A stretch of 64,000 bases of DNA. It comes from Campylobacteraceae bacterium. GTDB taxonomy: Bacteria; Campylobacterota; Campylobacteria; Campylobacterales; Sulfurovaceae. Under the pieces are notes generated by a model that was given only the letters and a program-made list of their open reading frames with translations, made no database searches and was not told the DNA's origin. Positions within the stretch are counted from its first letter, which is position 1. Each line of letters opens with the position of its first letter. Shown in pieces: positions 7,069 to 16,006 of the stretch. The stretch lies in the NCBI GenBank assembly GCA_027068975.1, contig JALXFN010000074.1, positions 1 to 64,000 on the forward strand, written 5' to 3'. A program made the translations under genes and the position numbers.

Positions 7069-8196
7069 ATGTCAGAAAAATTTTCACTAAAAGATGAACT
7101 ATTTAACCCCAAAAAAGTACATCAAATATCCTCTGAAATTAAAAATGTTTATGCTCCTTTTGAACAAGAAGCATTTGAAAAAGAGGTAACTACTAAGTTT
7201 GATGAGCTTGAATTAAAAGAGAGAATAGTACATATACGTAATGTGTTGGCTAAGTATCTTCCTAAAGATTATGTAGAAGCTGTGAAGATTTTACTTAAAG
7301 CACTTCCAGCAGAACTTGACCCGAAAAAAACAGATGATGATTTTGGTGAGTTTATATATGCTCCTTATTCTGATTTTGTTGCGTCATTTGGGTGTTCTAA
7401 AGAGCATTTGGATTTTTCGTTACAAGCCCTAGCTGAGATGACAAAACGGTTTACGGTTGAGTATGCTATTCGTGACTTTATAAATGAATTTCCAGAACAG
7501 AGTTTTAAGATGTTAGAAGCTTGTTCTTTGTCAGCAAACTACCATGAACGGCGTTTGGCATCTGAGGGGTGTCGTCCTAAGTTGCCTTGGGGGAAGAGAC
7601 TAAATAGTGAATATACTAAGCCCATAACTATTTTAGATAATTTATATATGGACAAAACACGTTTTGTTACCCGTTCTGTGGCGAACCATTTGAATGATAT
7701 AGCTAAAATAGATGCTCCTTTAGTGGTTGAGACACTTAAGCGTTGGAGAGATTCTAAAAAGCAAGATGAAAAAGAGATGGAGTTTATACTTTCTCACTCA
7801 CTTAGAACCTTAGTAAAAGATGGGAACAAAGAGGCTTTGGCTCTGCTGGGTTATCATGCAAATCCTGCGATAGAAGTAAAAAATTTTCATGTAGAAAGTC
7901 TGGCTCTTAAAGTAGGGGAGAGCTTGATTTTTTCTTTTGACATAGAAGCAAAAAAAGAGGAGGCTTTGATGGTTGACTATATTTTATATTTTCAGACCAA
8001 AGTAGGAAAATTAACTCCAAAAGTGCATAAAATTAAAAAGTTAAATTTGAAAAAAGGTGAGTTGAAAACGATAAGTAAAAAACATCTCTTTAAAGCCAAT
8101 ATGAGTACACGTAAACTCTATAGTGGAGAGCATAAATTGGTCTTACAGATTAATGGTCAAGTTTTTAATGAGGTTGTTTTTGATTTGGCTCTATAG
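7069..8196 (+). CDS. DNA alkylation repair glycosylase, AlkC-like (HEAT repeats plus Ig-like tail)
   Basis: A 375-residue protein in two parts. Residues 1 to about 260 are HEAT-like helical repeats with the AlkC/AlkD hallmark RRLASEGCRPKLPWGKRL and the segment MDKTRFVTRSVANHLNDIAK. Residues from about 270 read as beta strands (VESLALKVGESLIFSFDIEA, VDYILYFQTKVGK, GEHKLVLQINGQVFNEVVFDL), agreeing with the C-terminal Ig-like domain known in AlkC. AlkC removes N3-methyl-type adducts by a non-flipping mechanism. It follows the HxlR gene by 3 bp, so may be expressed with it. Confidence 0.85.
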   Translation: MSEKFSLKDELFNPKKVHQISSEIKNVYAPFEQEAFEKEVTTKFDELELKERIVHIRNVLAKYLPKDYVEAVKILLKALPAELDPKKTDDDFGEFIYAPYSDFVASFGCSKEHLDFSLQALAEMTKRFTVEYAIRDFINEFPEQSFKMLEACSLSANYHERRLASEGCRPKLPWGKRLNSEYTKPITILDNLYMDKTRFVTRSVANHLNDIAKIDAPLVVETLKRWRDSKKQDEKEMEFILSHSLRTLVKDGNKEALALLGYHANPAIEVKNFHVESLALKVGESLIFSFDIEAKKEEALMVDYILYFQTKVGKLTPKVHKIKKLNLKKGELKTISKKHLFKANMSTRKLYSGEHKLVLQINGQVFNEVVFDLAL

Positions 8197-8220
8197 GCAT
8201 AGGGTATGCCAAAGCCAAAT
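8183..8220. terminator. Two-part hairpin overlapping the alkC stop
   Basis: ATTTGGCT (8183-8190) pairs with AGCCAAAT (8213-8220), and inside it GGCATA (8196-8201) pairs with TATGCC (8205-8210) around a GGG loop. The structure spans the alkC stop codon. There is no T-run after it, so a Rho-independent terminator is not certain. The rest of the 244-bp gap to 8440 is AT-rich and holds only a TATAAT-like box close to the restriction gene. Confidence 0.4.
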
Positions 8221-8440
8221 CGACTATATTACCTTGTATTAGAAACTTTTTAAATTCTGAAAACATTGTTTGTTCTTTTATTATTATGTTAAAACACAAA
8301 TTCTAACATAATATAATTAATATTAAGTTTCAGATGATTTTTTATTATTATAGAAAGTATGACAATTTGACATATTACTGCTTCTTTAATGGTTTTGTTT
8401 TGTATAATAAAGAAATTTTAAATCGTTAGGATAATAATCT

Positions 8441-9268
8441 ATGAGCAGTAAAAAAGATAGAATTAAAGATGTTATTACTGAATTAATGGAACGTGTCATG
8501 AATAGAGTTCTTATCACTGACCCTTTTATTAAAGAGAAACATCATTCTTCAAAACCTTTATATGCTGCTTTAGTTCCTGATGAAATATTTAAGGGGTCAC
8601 ATTTCGAAAGAAGATTTGTGACTCCTTTTGGTGGGGTTTGGGAAAAGTTGGCTGAGGTTGTGGCTAAAGAGTATCACGGTGACTGTTCTAAGGGACATAC
8701 GATTGTTGGTGAAGTAGGAAGTGAACGTTTACGAAGAATTCAAGAAGTTTTAAATAGATTAGAGCATAAAGAGAAAGGTAAAGAGCGTATACAACCAAAT
8801 TGGAAAAGTGAACTAGAATATGTTTTAGAAGGAGGAGGAGAACTTATTCCAGCCTCTGTGGTTTGTGACATATTTATTGACAGTAAAACAACAGGCAAAA
8901 AGTATGCTTTTGAGTTAAAAGGTCCTCTTCCTAACAGTGACCAAACAAAAGTAAGTAAAGAGAAATTGTTTAAGTTAATGGCAATGCAACCTCCACAAAT
9001 AGATTTTGCCTATTATGCTCTGGTCTATAACCCTTATGGAAAGAAAAAAGATTATAATTGGGCTTTTCCAAAACGCTGGTTTGATATGAAAAATGATGCT
9101 TCTGTTTTAATAGGTGATGAGTTTTGGGATTTGATTGGTGGAGAGGGAACCTACAAAATATTTATAGATGAAGTAAATTTATTAGGAAAAGAGTATAAAG
9201 ATCGAATATATAAAGAGTTTTTAGGCATAGACGTTCCTGACTATCGAAATGATGAGGTATTGAAATAG
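8441..9268 (+). CDS. TdeIII-like type II restriction endonuclease
   Basis: A 275-residue protein resembling the TdeIII restriction endonuclease family, whose namesake cuts GGNCC. N-terminal helices (VITELMERVMNRVLITDPFI) lead to SHFERRFVTPFGGVWEKLA, and a PD-(D/E)XK-like core can be read: VVCDIFID (Asp) followed by KKYAFELKGP (ExK). The next gene is a cytosine-5 methyltransferase starting one base after this stop, which makes a compact restriction-then-methylase operon. Identification rests on motif reading and the partner; the recognition sequence is not proven. Confidence 0.78.
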   Translation: MSSKKDRIKDVITELMERVMNRVLITDPFIKEKHHSSKPLYAALVPDEIFKGSHFERRFVTPFGGVWEKLAEVVAKEYHGDCSKGHTIVGEVGSERLRRIQEVLNRLEHKEKGKERIQPNWKSELEYVLEGGGELIPASVVCDIFIDSKTTGKKYAFELKGPLPNSDQTKVSKEKLFKLMAMQPPQIDFAYYALVYNPYGKKKDYNWAFPKRWFDMKNDASVLIGDEFWDLIGGEGTYKIFIDEVNLLGKEYKDRIYKEFLGIDVPDYRNDEVLK

Positions 9269-10765
9269 ATGACAGATAAACAGTTTACTTTTATTGACCT
9301 TTTTGCAGGTATTGGAGGATTTCATCAGGCATTAGTCTCCAATGGTGGCGTGTGTAAAGGGTACAGTGAAATTAATAGAGATGCCATAGATACGTATTGT
9401 GAAAACTTTTCTGAAAAAAAAGAGTCTAATCTTGGAGATATAACAAAAATAGATGCTCTTCCATCTCACGATTTGTTAACAGCAGGTGTCCCTTGTCAAA
9501 GTTGGTCAATTGCAGGTAAAAATTTAGGCTTTGATGATGATAGAGGGCAGTTGTGGAATGATACAATTTATCTTTTAAAGCAGTCTCAGCCTAAAGCATT
9601 TATTTTTGAAAATGTAAAAGGTTTGGTTGACCCTCGTAACAAAGAAGCACTCAACTATATTATGCAAAGAATTAAAGAGGCTGGTTATCATGCTAATTAT
9701 TATGTGGTCAACTCCTATGATTATGGTGTACCACAAAATAGAGTTCGTATTTATATTATAGGCTTTAAAGAAGAGAAGTTTTTTAAAAGGTTTCAGCTAC
9801 CAAAAACAGTAGATAAAAAAGTAAAGCTTTGCGATATTTTGAATGTAGAGTTAAATGATTCTTTAGTTAAAGAAGATACAGAACAGCTAACAAGCATGAG
9901 CCTCTCTAATACAAATGGATATAATGATTACTTTTTATTTAATGATTTACGAAATGGAAAAACAACCATCCATTCATGGGACATTATAGAGACAACGCAG
10001 AGACAAAAAGATATCTGTTATTTACTTTTAAAAAACCGTCGTAAAAGTGCTTATGGTAAGTTAGATGGGAACCCTCTCTCTTTAGAACATTTTAACTCTT
10101 TAGATGAGACCATAGAGCAAGATGAACTGGACAAATTAGTAGAGTTAGAAATTTTAAAAAAAGTAGAATATGTCTATGCCGTAAAAGAGCTAGAAAAAGA
10201 TTTAGATGACAATGAGCTTTTAGTTTTAGAACAGAGTAATCACAATAGATTGATACTTGATGAGTTAAAAGTAAATAAAACTTTAAAAGTAAATAGAGTC
10301 TCTCTTCCCAAAACCATTGAGCAGTTAAAAAAGAAAAATATCTTAAAAGTTATAGAGCATAGGTATGAGTTTAAAAATAGTAAAATAAGTACAGGTTTAT
10401 TTGGAATTAATAGAATTTTCCTTCCAACTTCAGATACATTTCCTACCTTAGTAGCAAGTGATACAAATGATTATGTAACTTTAAAACAGATAACACCAAG
10501 TTGTGATGAGAGTTATAAAGAGGAATTTTTAGAAGAAGTGTTTAAAGCTAAAAATTATAGAAAAATTACAAAAGAGGAAGCTTGTTTAATTCAAGGTTTT
10601 CCAAAAGATTTTAAACTCCCTGAGTCAAGAGCAAGATGGATGAAGCTTATTGGAAACAGTGTCTCTGTTCCTGTTATAGAAGTACTATGTAAAGCAATTT
10701 TAGAGACCAAGGTATTTGGTTCAGAAGTTACTAATAAAGATATTTTAAAAAAGTTGAGTGCCTAA
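9269..10765 (+). CDS. DNA (cytosine-5-)-methyltransferase
   Basis: A 498-residue C5 methylase with all main motifs in order: FIDLFAGIGGFHQAL (motif I, SAM), AGVPCQSWSIAGKNLGF (motif IV, catalytic Cys), FENVKGLV (motif VI, ENV), NSYDYGVPQNRVRIYIIGF (motif VIII, QxRxR), then a large target-recognition region from about 200 to 400 and the closing EEACLIQGFPKDF and IGNSVSVPVIEVL (motifs IX-X). The recognition region is longer than in small Dcm-type enzymes. It should protect sites cut by the TdeIII-like nuclease just upstream, probably by 5-methylcytosine. Confidence 0.94.
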   Translation: MTDKQFTFIDLFAGIGGFHQALVSNGGVCKGYSEINRDAIDTYCENFSEKKESNLGDITKIDALPSHDLLTAGVPCQSWSIAGKNLGFDDDRGQLWNDTIYLLKQSQPKAFIFENVKGLVDPRNKEALNYIMQRIKEAGYHANYYVVNSYDYGVPQNRVRIYIIGFKEEKFFKRFQLPKTVDKKVKLCDILNVELNDSLVKEDTEQLTSMSLSNTNGYNDYFLFNDLRNGKTTIHSWDIIETTQRQKDICYLLLKNRRKSAYGKLDGNPLSLEHFNSLDETIEQDELDKLVELEILKKVEYVYAVKELEKDLDDNELLVLEQSNHNRLILDELKVNKTLKVNRVSLPKTIEQLKKKNILKVIEHRYEFKNSKISTGLFGINRIFLPTSDTFPTLVASDTNDYVTLKQITPSCDESYKEEFLEEVFKAKNYRKITKEEACLIQGFPKDFKLPESRARWMKLIGNSVSVPVIEVLCKAILETKVFGSEVTNKDILKKLSA

Positions 10766-10767
10766 AT

Positions 10768-12180
10768 ATGCAACCCCTATACAAATCCACCTACCCACTA
10801 GACCAACGCTGTTACGATGACTACGCCCTAACCGAAGATATACTTATGGAACATGCTGCTATGGGTATGGCGAACTACATTAGAGCCAATTTTAATGAGC
10901 AGAGTTCTGTTCTTATTGTTTGTGGTGTAGGAAATAATGGAGCAGACGGTATTGTCTTAGCTCGGCTTTTGCAAGGTGAGTATGAGGTTAAGCTCTATTT
11001 GCCTTTTGGAGTGCGTTCTGTTATGGCAGAGGTGCAACTAGAGCGTGTAGAGTGTTTAGACATTGAGTTTATAGATGAGGTGGAAGAGGCAGATGTTGTT
11101 GTAGATGCTATCTTTGGAGCAGGGCTTAGTCGTGAGTTAGATGAGAAGACACGAAAGCTTATTGTACAACTAGAGAAACTCAATGGTTTTAAAATAGCTT
11201 GTGATGTCCCAACAGGAATAGATATGGATGGTAACCCTTTTCCTATGGCACTATTTGCAGATGTGACTATTACTATGGGTGCTTTAAAAGAGTGCCTTTA
11301 TACAGACATGGCAAAAGAGTATGTGGGTGAAGTTGTTTGTGTAGACTTGGGAGTAAGCCATGAGAAGTATACCATTGGTTTTAAGAACAATGCTTACTTG
11401 TTGGAAGAGAGTGATTTAAAACTTCCAACACGAAAACGACGCAATACCCATAAAGGGAATTTTGGTCATTTGGCTGTGATAGCAGGGGAAAAAGAGGGTG
11501 CTTCTATTATGGCTGGGTTGGCAGGACTACGTTTTGGAGCAGGATTAGTTACCGTAGTTGGTGAGGTGATGACCCCACTGCCACTGGAGCTAATGCAAGA
11601 TATTCAACTACCTTATAATAAAACAGCCATAGCTTTAGGTATGGGATTTTTAGATGACTTTGAGTATGAAATAGTTGAAGATATTTTGGATTGTGATGCT
11701 CCATTACTTCTTGATGCTGGAGTATTTTCCAATGAGATTATTTTAGAATTTTTAGAGCAAAGAGACCGAGAGATAGTCTTAACCCCACATCCAAAAGAGT
11801 TTGTAGATTTATGGAATATGACTATAGATAGCCCACTAAACATTGCTATATTACAAGCAAGTCGTTTTGAAAAAGTTCGAGAGTTTTGCTCTGTTTACCC
11901 TAATGTGACCATTCTTTTAAAGGGTGCAAATATGATTATAGGACAAGGTGAAGAGTTGTTTGTTAACCCTCATGGAAGCTCTAAACTCTCTAAAGGTGGT
12001 TCAGGTGATGTCTTAAGTGGGCTTATTGCTGCGTTGTTGGCACAAGGTGACTCTGCATTAGATGCTACCATAAGTGGCTCTCTGGCTCTAACGGTAGGAG
12101 CTAAAAACTATAAAGGTAGCTCTTACGCTATGTTGCCTACTGATTTGATAGAGGAAATTGCTCTACTAGAGCCTAATTAA
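10768..12180 (+). CDS. nnr: Bifunctional NAD(P)H-hydrate epimerase / ADP-dependent dehydratase
   Basis: A 470-residue fusion repairing hydrated NAD(P)H. The N-terminal YjeF_N epimerase domain (about 1-210) shows VLIVCGVGNNGADGIVLARLL, VVDAIFGAGLSR and CDVPTGIDMDG. The C-terminal ribokinase-like dehydratase domain shows RKRNTHKGNFGHLAVIAG-type start, LTPHPKEF, ILLKGANMII and the anion-hole GGSGDVLSGLIAALLAQG. Both domains look complete. It starts 2 bp after the methylase stop without a good ribosome site, and its last 8 bases overlap the convergent lipoprotein gene. Confidence 0.94.
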   Translation: MQPLYKSTYPLDQRCYDDYALTEDILMEHAAMGMANYIRANFNEQSSVLIVCGVGNNGADGIVLARLLQGEYEVKLYLPFGVRSVMAEVQLERVECLDIEFIDEVEEADVVVDAIFGAGLSRELDEKTRKLIVQLEKLNGFKIACDVPTGIDMDGNPFPMALFADVTITMGALKECLYTDMAKEYVGEVVCVDLGVSHEKYTIGFKNNAYLLEESDLKLPTRKRRNTHKGNFGHLAVIAGEKEGASIMAGLAGLRFGAGLVTVVGEVMTPLPLELMQDIQLPYNKTAIALGMGFLDDFEYEIVEDILDCDAPLLLDAGVFSNEIILEFLEQRDREIVLTPHPKEFVDLWNMTIDSPLNIAILQASRFEKVREFCSVYPNVTILLKGANMIIGQGEELFVNPHGSSKLSKGGSGDVLSGLIAALLAQGDSALDATISGSLALTVGAKNYKGSSYAMLPTDLIEEIALLEPN

Positions 12181-13222
12181 ACTCTCTTGAAAAGTCTAAG
12201 TCGTAGAGACTGGCATCAAATGAGAAGATATATTTAGAGAAGGACTCACTAGAGAGATAAGCTTTGTAGTTGTCTATAAACGTGATACCTTCTATTTGAG
12301 CTTGTGTTGCTTTTAATGTTAATTGTTTGGATGCTCCACTGAAAAAGTTATCGTTAGTGTAGTTTGTAAATGCCCAAACATTAACACTTAAAAGAGGTGA
12401 ATAGCTTGATAGAAGTAAAATATCAAGCTCTTTGTTGAGCGTGGCATCGGTAACTAAACCATTGATATTAAATGTACTTTTGTATTTTGCCACCTGTTTC
12501 CCTGCTGTTGTAGAGAGTTCATAAAGACGGGTTTTATGGTCTTGCCAGTTTTTAGAAAAGAGATAGATTTTCCCCTTGTTCACCACCATTGCTTCACAGT
12601 CAAAATTATTTTTTTGAGGTTTTGACCTAAAATCTTTTTGGTCACTGTAAGAGAAGAAAATAGCCTCAGCACGTGTGCTACTTTTAGCTTTTAAATCTCC
12701 ACGAGGTATCTTATAGATTTTTAGGTCTCTTCGGTTTCCTCTGTTGTTCCCTGTATCGCCAATATAGACATAGTTTTCATCAAACGCTAAAGATTCCCAA
12801 TCTTTGTTATGAGCATTCTGAATAGTTACCGTTTTTACTATACGCCCATTTCTTTCGTCTATTTGGTAGAGTTTAGCTTCTCCACCACTGTCGTTCAGTG
12901 TCCAAAGTTTACCATCTAGTTTGATGAGTGCAGAGGATTCTTTAATGCTATTAGGTAGTTTAAACTTTTTAGAAAAATTGCTGGTTCCATAAGCAGATGG
13001 GTGTTGACGAGGAACAGGTCTTTTTACCTCTTTTATGGGTTGAGTAACCGTCTCTCTTTGTGGAATAGGGTTAATAGGTCTGCCTAAAAGTTCTTGGTTA
13101 TTAGTAGTTGTTTGGGTAGGGTGGTTTTGAATAACTCTTGGTTGTGGCTGACTTTTTCCACTACAGTTTATGAGCAAAAGAGGCGTGACAAGGGTAAGTA
13201 ATAGGCTTAATTTTTTTTTCAT
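12173..13222 (-). CDS. Probable lipoprotein with a beta-propeller-like domain
   Basis: A 349-residue secreted or lipid-anchored protein. The N-terminus (KKKLSLLLTLVTPLLLINCSGKS) is a signal peptide ending in Cys, with Asn instead of Gly/Ala/Ser before it, so lipidation is likely but not canonical. A Pro/Gln/Thr-rich linker (about 22-95) follows, then a beta-rich domain with SALIKLDGKLWTLNDSGGEAKLYQID and WESLAFDENYVYIGDTGNN, a pattern of repeated blades seen in SdiA-regulated/esterase-like propeller proteins. Function unknown. It converges on nnr with an 8-bp overlap and is divergent from purN. Confidence 0.65.
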   Translation of the reverse strand: MKKKLSLLLTLVTPLLLINCSGKSQPQPRVIQNHPTQTTTNNQELLGRPINPIPQRETVTQPIKEVKRPVPRQHPSAYGTSNFSKKFKLPNSIKESSALIKLDGKLWTLNDSGGEAKLYQIDERNGRIVKTVTIQNAHNKDWESLAFDENYVYIGDTGNNRGNRRDLKIYKIPRGDLKAKSSTRAEAIFFSYSDQKDFRSKPQKNNFDCEAMVVNKGKIYLFSKNWQDHKTRLYELSTTAGKQVAKYKSTFNINGLVTDATLNKELDILLLSSYSPLLSVNVWAFTNYTNDNFFSGASKQLTLKATQAQIEGITFIDNYKAYLSSESFSKYIFSFDASLYDLDFSREFN

Positions 13223-13256
13223 ATATAAGTATAACCAATTTTTTTATTAATTTTGC

Positions 13257-13269
13257 TACAATCTGCCTA
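13257..13269 (+). promoter_or_regulatory. -10 box 6 nt before the purN start codon (leaderless candidate)
   Basis: TTTTGCTACAAT gives an extended -10 (TACAAT, 13257-13262), and exactly six bases later comes the purN ATG at 13269. No Shine-Dalgarno sequence fits between them. The geometry is the same as at 5314-5326. Confidence 0.5.
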
Positions 13270-13817
13270 TGAAAAAAATAGCCGTATTATTTAGTGGAAC
13301 AGGTACAAACTTAAAGTATATTTTAGAGAATTTGCATGGAAAAGAGGTAGAGGTTGTAGTTGCATTAACCAACCGACCTGATGCAGGAGGAATTGCTTTT
13401 GCAAAAGAACATAATATCCCTCTTGAAATTATAGATTCATGCCTTTTTTCAAGTAGGGAAGCATTTGACTCTGAACTGGTTCATGCTCTACATTATTATA
13501 AACCAGACTTAACTGTGTTGGCAGGGTTTATGCGTATTTTAACGCCTGTTTTTACCAACAACATAAAAGCCATAAATCTACACCCTTCATTGCTCCCTTT
13601 ACACAAAGGTATGATGGCAATAGAGCGAAGCTATGAAGATGAAAATGAAGAGGGTGGAGTTTCAGTTCATTGGGTAAATTCTGAGCTTGATGGTGGTGAG
13701 ATTATTTTACAAAAAGTTGTTCAAAAAGCTTCTAAAGATTTTGAAACCTATGAAGCAGAGATAAAAGTTATAGAAAAAGAGGCTTTAGTTGAGGCGATTA
13801 AAAAAGTTTTAATCTAA
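13269..13817 (+). CDS. purN: Phosphoribosylglycinamide formyltransferase
   Basis: A 182-residue GAR transformylase, step three of purine synthesis, using 10-formyltetrahydrofolate. The substrate loop is VLFSGTGTNLKYIL near the start, the folate site is LAGFMRILTPVF, and the catalytic set is visible: Asn and His in INLHPSLLP and Asp in ELDGGEIILQ. Length fits the short bacterial form. It stands alone after a divergent lipoprotein gene, with an unusually close -10 box that suggests a leaderless message. Confidence 0.93.
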   Translation: MKKIAVLFSGTGTNLKYILENLHGKEVEVVVALTNRPDAGGIAFAKEHNIPLEIIDSCLFSSREAFDSELVHALHYYKPDLTVLAGFMRILTPVFTNNIKAINLHPSLLPLHKGMMAIERSYEDENEEGGVSVHWVNSELDGGEIILQKVVQKASKDFETYEAEIKVIEKEALVEAIKKVLI

Positions 13818-13855
13818 AGAAGTCTATTATATAAGAACTCAAATAGGGAGAGCTT

Positions 13856-14290
13856 ATGCATAAAACATTAAAATTTATGGCTGTTATGACAGCTACAGCA
13901 CTTTTTTCAGGCTGTGTTCCAGCACCAAAACCACAAACAGGAAGCATACTTGGCAGACCAGTAGGAGGTCAGGCTAGTTCAGGTGAATATGGCTTACGAC
14001 CTTCTAATTATGTATCGTCTATTCAGACCTATTTCTCTAGTAAACTACCACGTGCTAAGGATGCCATATATAAGTTTTCGCAACCAAAACGTGCATATAA
14101 GAAAAAAGGCTTGGCTTATGGTGGAGGGGTAGAGTGGAAAGGTTGGCTTGTTGAAACCTCTATCGCAACTAGAAACCGTTCAGGTCGTCTCTTGACCCCA
14201 CGACCTTATATGGTACTTTTCTCAGGTAATCAGATAGTAGAAGATATTTTGGGAAATAGCCATAAATTATTGGTTAAAGTAGACAAATAA
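13856..14290 (+). CDS. Small lipoprotein of unknown function
   Basis: A 144-residue protein with a clean lipoprotein signal (FMAVMTATALFSGCVPAP, lipobox LFSGC) and no recognised domain. The mature part is basic and beta-rich (YAYGGGVEWKGWLVETSIATRNRSGRL-like strands, then PYMVLFSGNQIVEDILG). A GGGAG precedes the start. It ends one base before the next gene, with which it is probably cotranscribed. Confidence 0.65.
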   Translation: MHKTLKFMAVMTATALFSGCVPAPKPQTGSILGRPVGGQASSGEYGLRPSNYVSSIQTYFSSKLPRAKDAIYKFSQPKRAYKKKGLAYGGGVEWKGWLVETSIATRNRSGRLLTPRPYMVLFSGNQIVEDILGNSHKLLVKVDK

Positions 14291-14291
14291 A

Positions 14292-15017
14292 ATGGCAAAT
14301 TTTAATACACATTTTACCGTGGCAGCTACAGCTTCAGCTCTAGTTTCAGGAACACTCCTCTCTATGGAAGTTGTAACACCAGAACAAGGGGTTGTGGCAT
14401 TTTTTATAGGAACATTAGGAGGACTTCTTCCCGATGTAGACTCTGCTCACTCAAAGTCCATAAAAGTAGGGTTTAACGTCCTCTCCTTACTTTTAACCAT
14501 TATGATGATTTTTGTTAAATCTTCTACCTACTCAATCGTTGAGATGTTCATTATGGCAACTTTGGTGTTTTCACTTATTCGTTATGGTTTTTTGGAAATT
14601 TTTCGTAAAATCTCAAAACATAGGGGAATGTTTCACTCTATTCCTGTAGCGTTAATATGGGGTGTGGGTGTCGCTATTTTAATGCAATTTTTCTTTGGCT
14701 TAAATTCTCTTGTTTCATGGGTTTATGGTTTTATGACGACTTTTGGTTACTTGGTGCATTTGACATTAGATGAAATTTACAGTGTTGACTTAGGAAACAG
14801 ACGGGTTAAAAAGTCTTTAGGAACGGCTTTGAAGTTTTATAAACTAAAAACAAATACAGATAAGATTCAAACAGCTATTATTTATGCTGCACTGGTTGGT
14901 CTCTTTATGATGGCTCCCGATACAGACCTCATAGTTAATGCTCTCTTTTCACAAGAAGCATGGTTAAATTTTAAAGATGTATTTTTACCTTATGATGGGA
15001 AGTGGTTTTTTCACTAA
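14292..15017 (+). CDS. YdjM/DUF457-type membrane-bound metal-dependent hydrolase
   Basis: A 241-residue inner-membrane protein. The family's polar signature is complete: NFNTHFTVAATAS at the N-terminus, GGLLPDVDSAHSK after the second helix, KISKHRGMFHSIPVALIWG in the middle and GYLVHLTLDEIYSVDLG near the C-terminal third. These His and Asp residues probably bind metal; the E. coli homologue is LexA-regulated and of unclear substrate. Five to six membrane segments. It is immediately behind the small lipoprotein gene. Confidence 0.85.
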   Translation: MANFNTHFTVAATASALVSGTLLSMEVVTPEQGVVAFFIGTLGGLLPDVDSAHSKSIKVGFNVLSLLLTIMMIFVKSSTYSIVEMFIMATLVFSLIRYGFLEIFRKISKHRGMFHSIPVALIWGVGVAILMQFFFGLNSLVSWVYGFMTTFGYLVHLTLDEIYSVDLGNRRVKKSLGTALKFYKLKTNTDKIQTAIIYAALVGLFMMAPDTDLIVNALFSQEAWLNFKDVFLPYDGKWFFH

Positions 15018-15081
15018 ATAGAGATATTTTTACTTTTTTTAGCTATAGTTAAAAGCTAAGAATATTTTTGGAGTTTTACTG

Positions 15082-15486
15082 ATGTATATTAGAATTTATA
15101 ACAATAAGTTAATTAGAGTTTATACTGGAGATGACTTAAATAATTCTGAAATCATAAGTGAGCTAAAAGGACGAGACCTTGCTGGGTTTACGATTCGAGA
15201 TAAGAATAATAATATTACTTTTTATGAGACAGATAAAGTCACAGCTAAAGAGTTGCAGATGCTCATTAGAAATTTAAAAACGGCTACAATTGCTATAAAA
15301 ATGAGTGATGAAGAGGTTATTGATTATTTTTACATGATTGCAAAAATTCAATTGATAGAAAATAACAGAGACTCTTTTACAGAAGAAGAACTAGATGAGT
15401 GGATGAAGGCTAATATTGATTCTGGAATTGTCAATAGTAATGTTTGGAGAGAAGTAAAAGATAAAGTTTATGCTAAAATACGCTAA
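15082..15486 (+). CDS. Hypothetical protein
   Basis: A 134-residue soluble protein I do not recognise. It is beta-rich for the first 60 residues (MYIRIYNNKLIRVYTGDD, LAGFTIRDKNNNITFYETD) and acidic-helical afterwards (SFTEEELDEWMKANIDSGI), without signal peptide or metal motif. TTTTGGAG precedes the ATG. It sits between the membrane hydrolase and the rhodanese in the same direction, which supports it being a real gene. Confidence 0.6.
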   Translation: MYIRIYNNKLIRVYTGDDLNNSEIISELKGRDLAGFTIRDKNNNITFYETDKVTAKELQMLIRNLKTATIAIKMSDEEVIDYFYMIAKIQLIENNRDSFTEEELDEWMKANIDSGIVNSNVWREVKDKVYAKIR

Positions 15487-15502
15487 AAATAAAGGATAAT
15501 AG

Positions 15503-15901
15503 ATGAAAAAAATATTATTAACATTAGCAATTTTGAGCATGAGTCTCTTTGCAGACTTTAAAACCATAGATGTAGCAGAGTTTGAAAAACTTCAAAAAGA
15601 TGGAGTTCCTGTTATAGATATTCGTACTCCTCAAGAGTGGAATGCTACTGGAATCATAGAGGGAGCCCATAAAATTACTTTTTTTAACGAAAAGGGGCAA
15701 CCTTTGATTGCTGATTGGTTTTTTGAAGTGGGGCATTTGGTTAAAGATAAAAAAGAGCCAATTCTTCTCTACTGTGCTCATGCAAATCGTTCAAAAGCAT
15801 TAGCTGAAGGTTTGGTAAGTATGGGCTTTGAAAATGTTTACGAACTTAAAGGTGGTATTGAAAATGGTTGGATTAAAGCTGGGAAGAAGACTGTAAAATA
15901 G
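15503..15901 (+). CDS. Periplasmic rhodanese-like protein
   Basis: A 132-residue single-domain rhodanese with an N-terminal signal peptide (KKILLTLAILSMSLFA). Domain marks are VPVIDIRTPQEWNATGIIEGAHKI and the active-site loop LLYCAHANRSKALAEGLVSMGFENVYELKGGIENGW, with the catalytic Cys in YCAHANRS. The loop lacks the usual GxR order but has Arg three positions before the helix, as in many periplasmic Campylobacterota rhodaneses. It probably handles sulfane sulfur outside the cytoplasm. AAAGGA lies 5' of the ATG. Confidence 0.9.
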   Translation: MKKILLTLAILSMSLFADFKTIDVAEFEKLQKDGVPVIDIRTPQEWNATGIIEGAHKITFFNEKGQPLIADWFFEVGHLVKDKKEPILLYCAHANRSKALAEGLVSMGFENVYELKGGIENGWIKAGKKTVK

Positions 15902-15949
15902 TCTATATAGGACACTCTACGAAAAGTGCAAAGATTTGGAAGAATAGAG

Positions 15950-15982
15950 AAGCTAAAATCATAAAGAGAGTTTAGCTTTTTA
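15950..15982 (+). terminator. Rho-independent terminator after the rhodanese gene
   Basis: AAGCTAAA (15950-15957) pairs with TTTAGCTT (15971-15978), followed directly by TTTT. It lies 49 bp after the rhodanese stop and before the DUF6364/PIN pair, so it separates the two units. Confidence 0.55.
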
Positions 15983-16006
15983 GATACTTTAAGCTAATTT
16001 TGTTAG

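Noticed and set aside
9269-10765. Solitary Dcm-like orphan methylase
   Set aside because: The TdeIII-like nuclease directly upstream, ending one base before it, makes it a restriction-modification partner.
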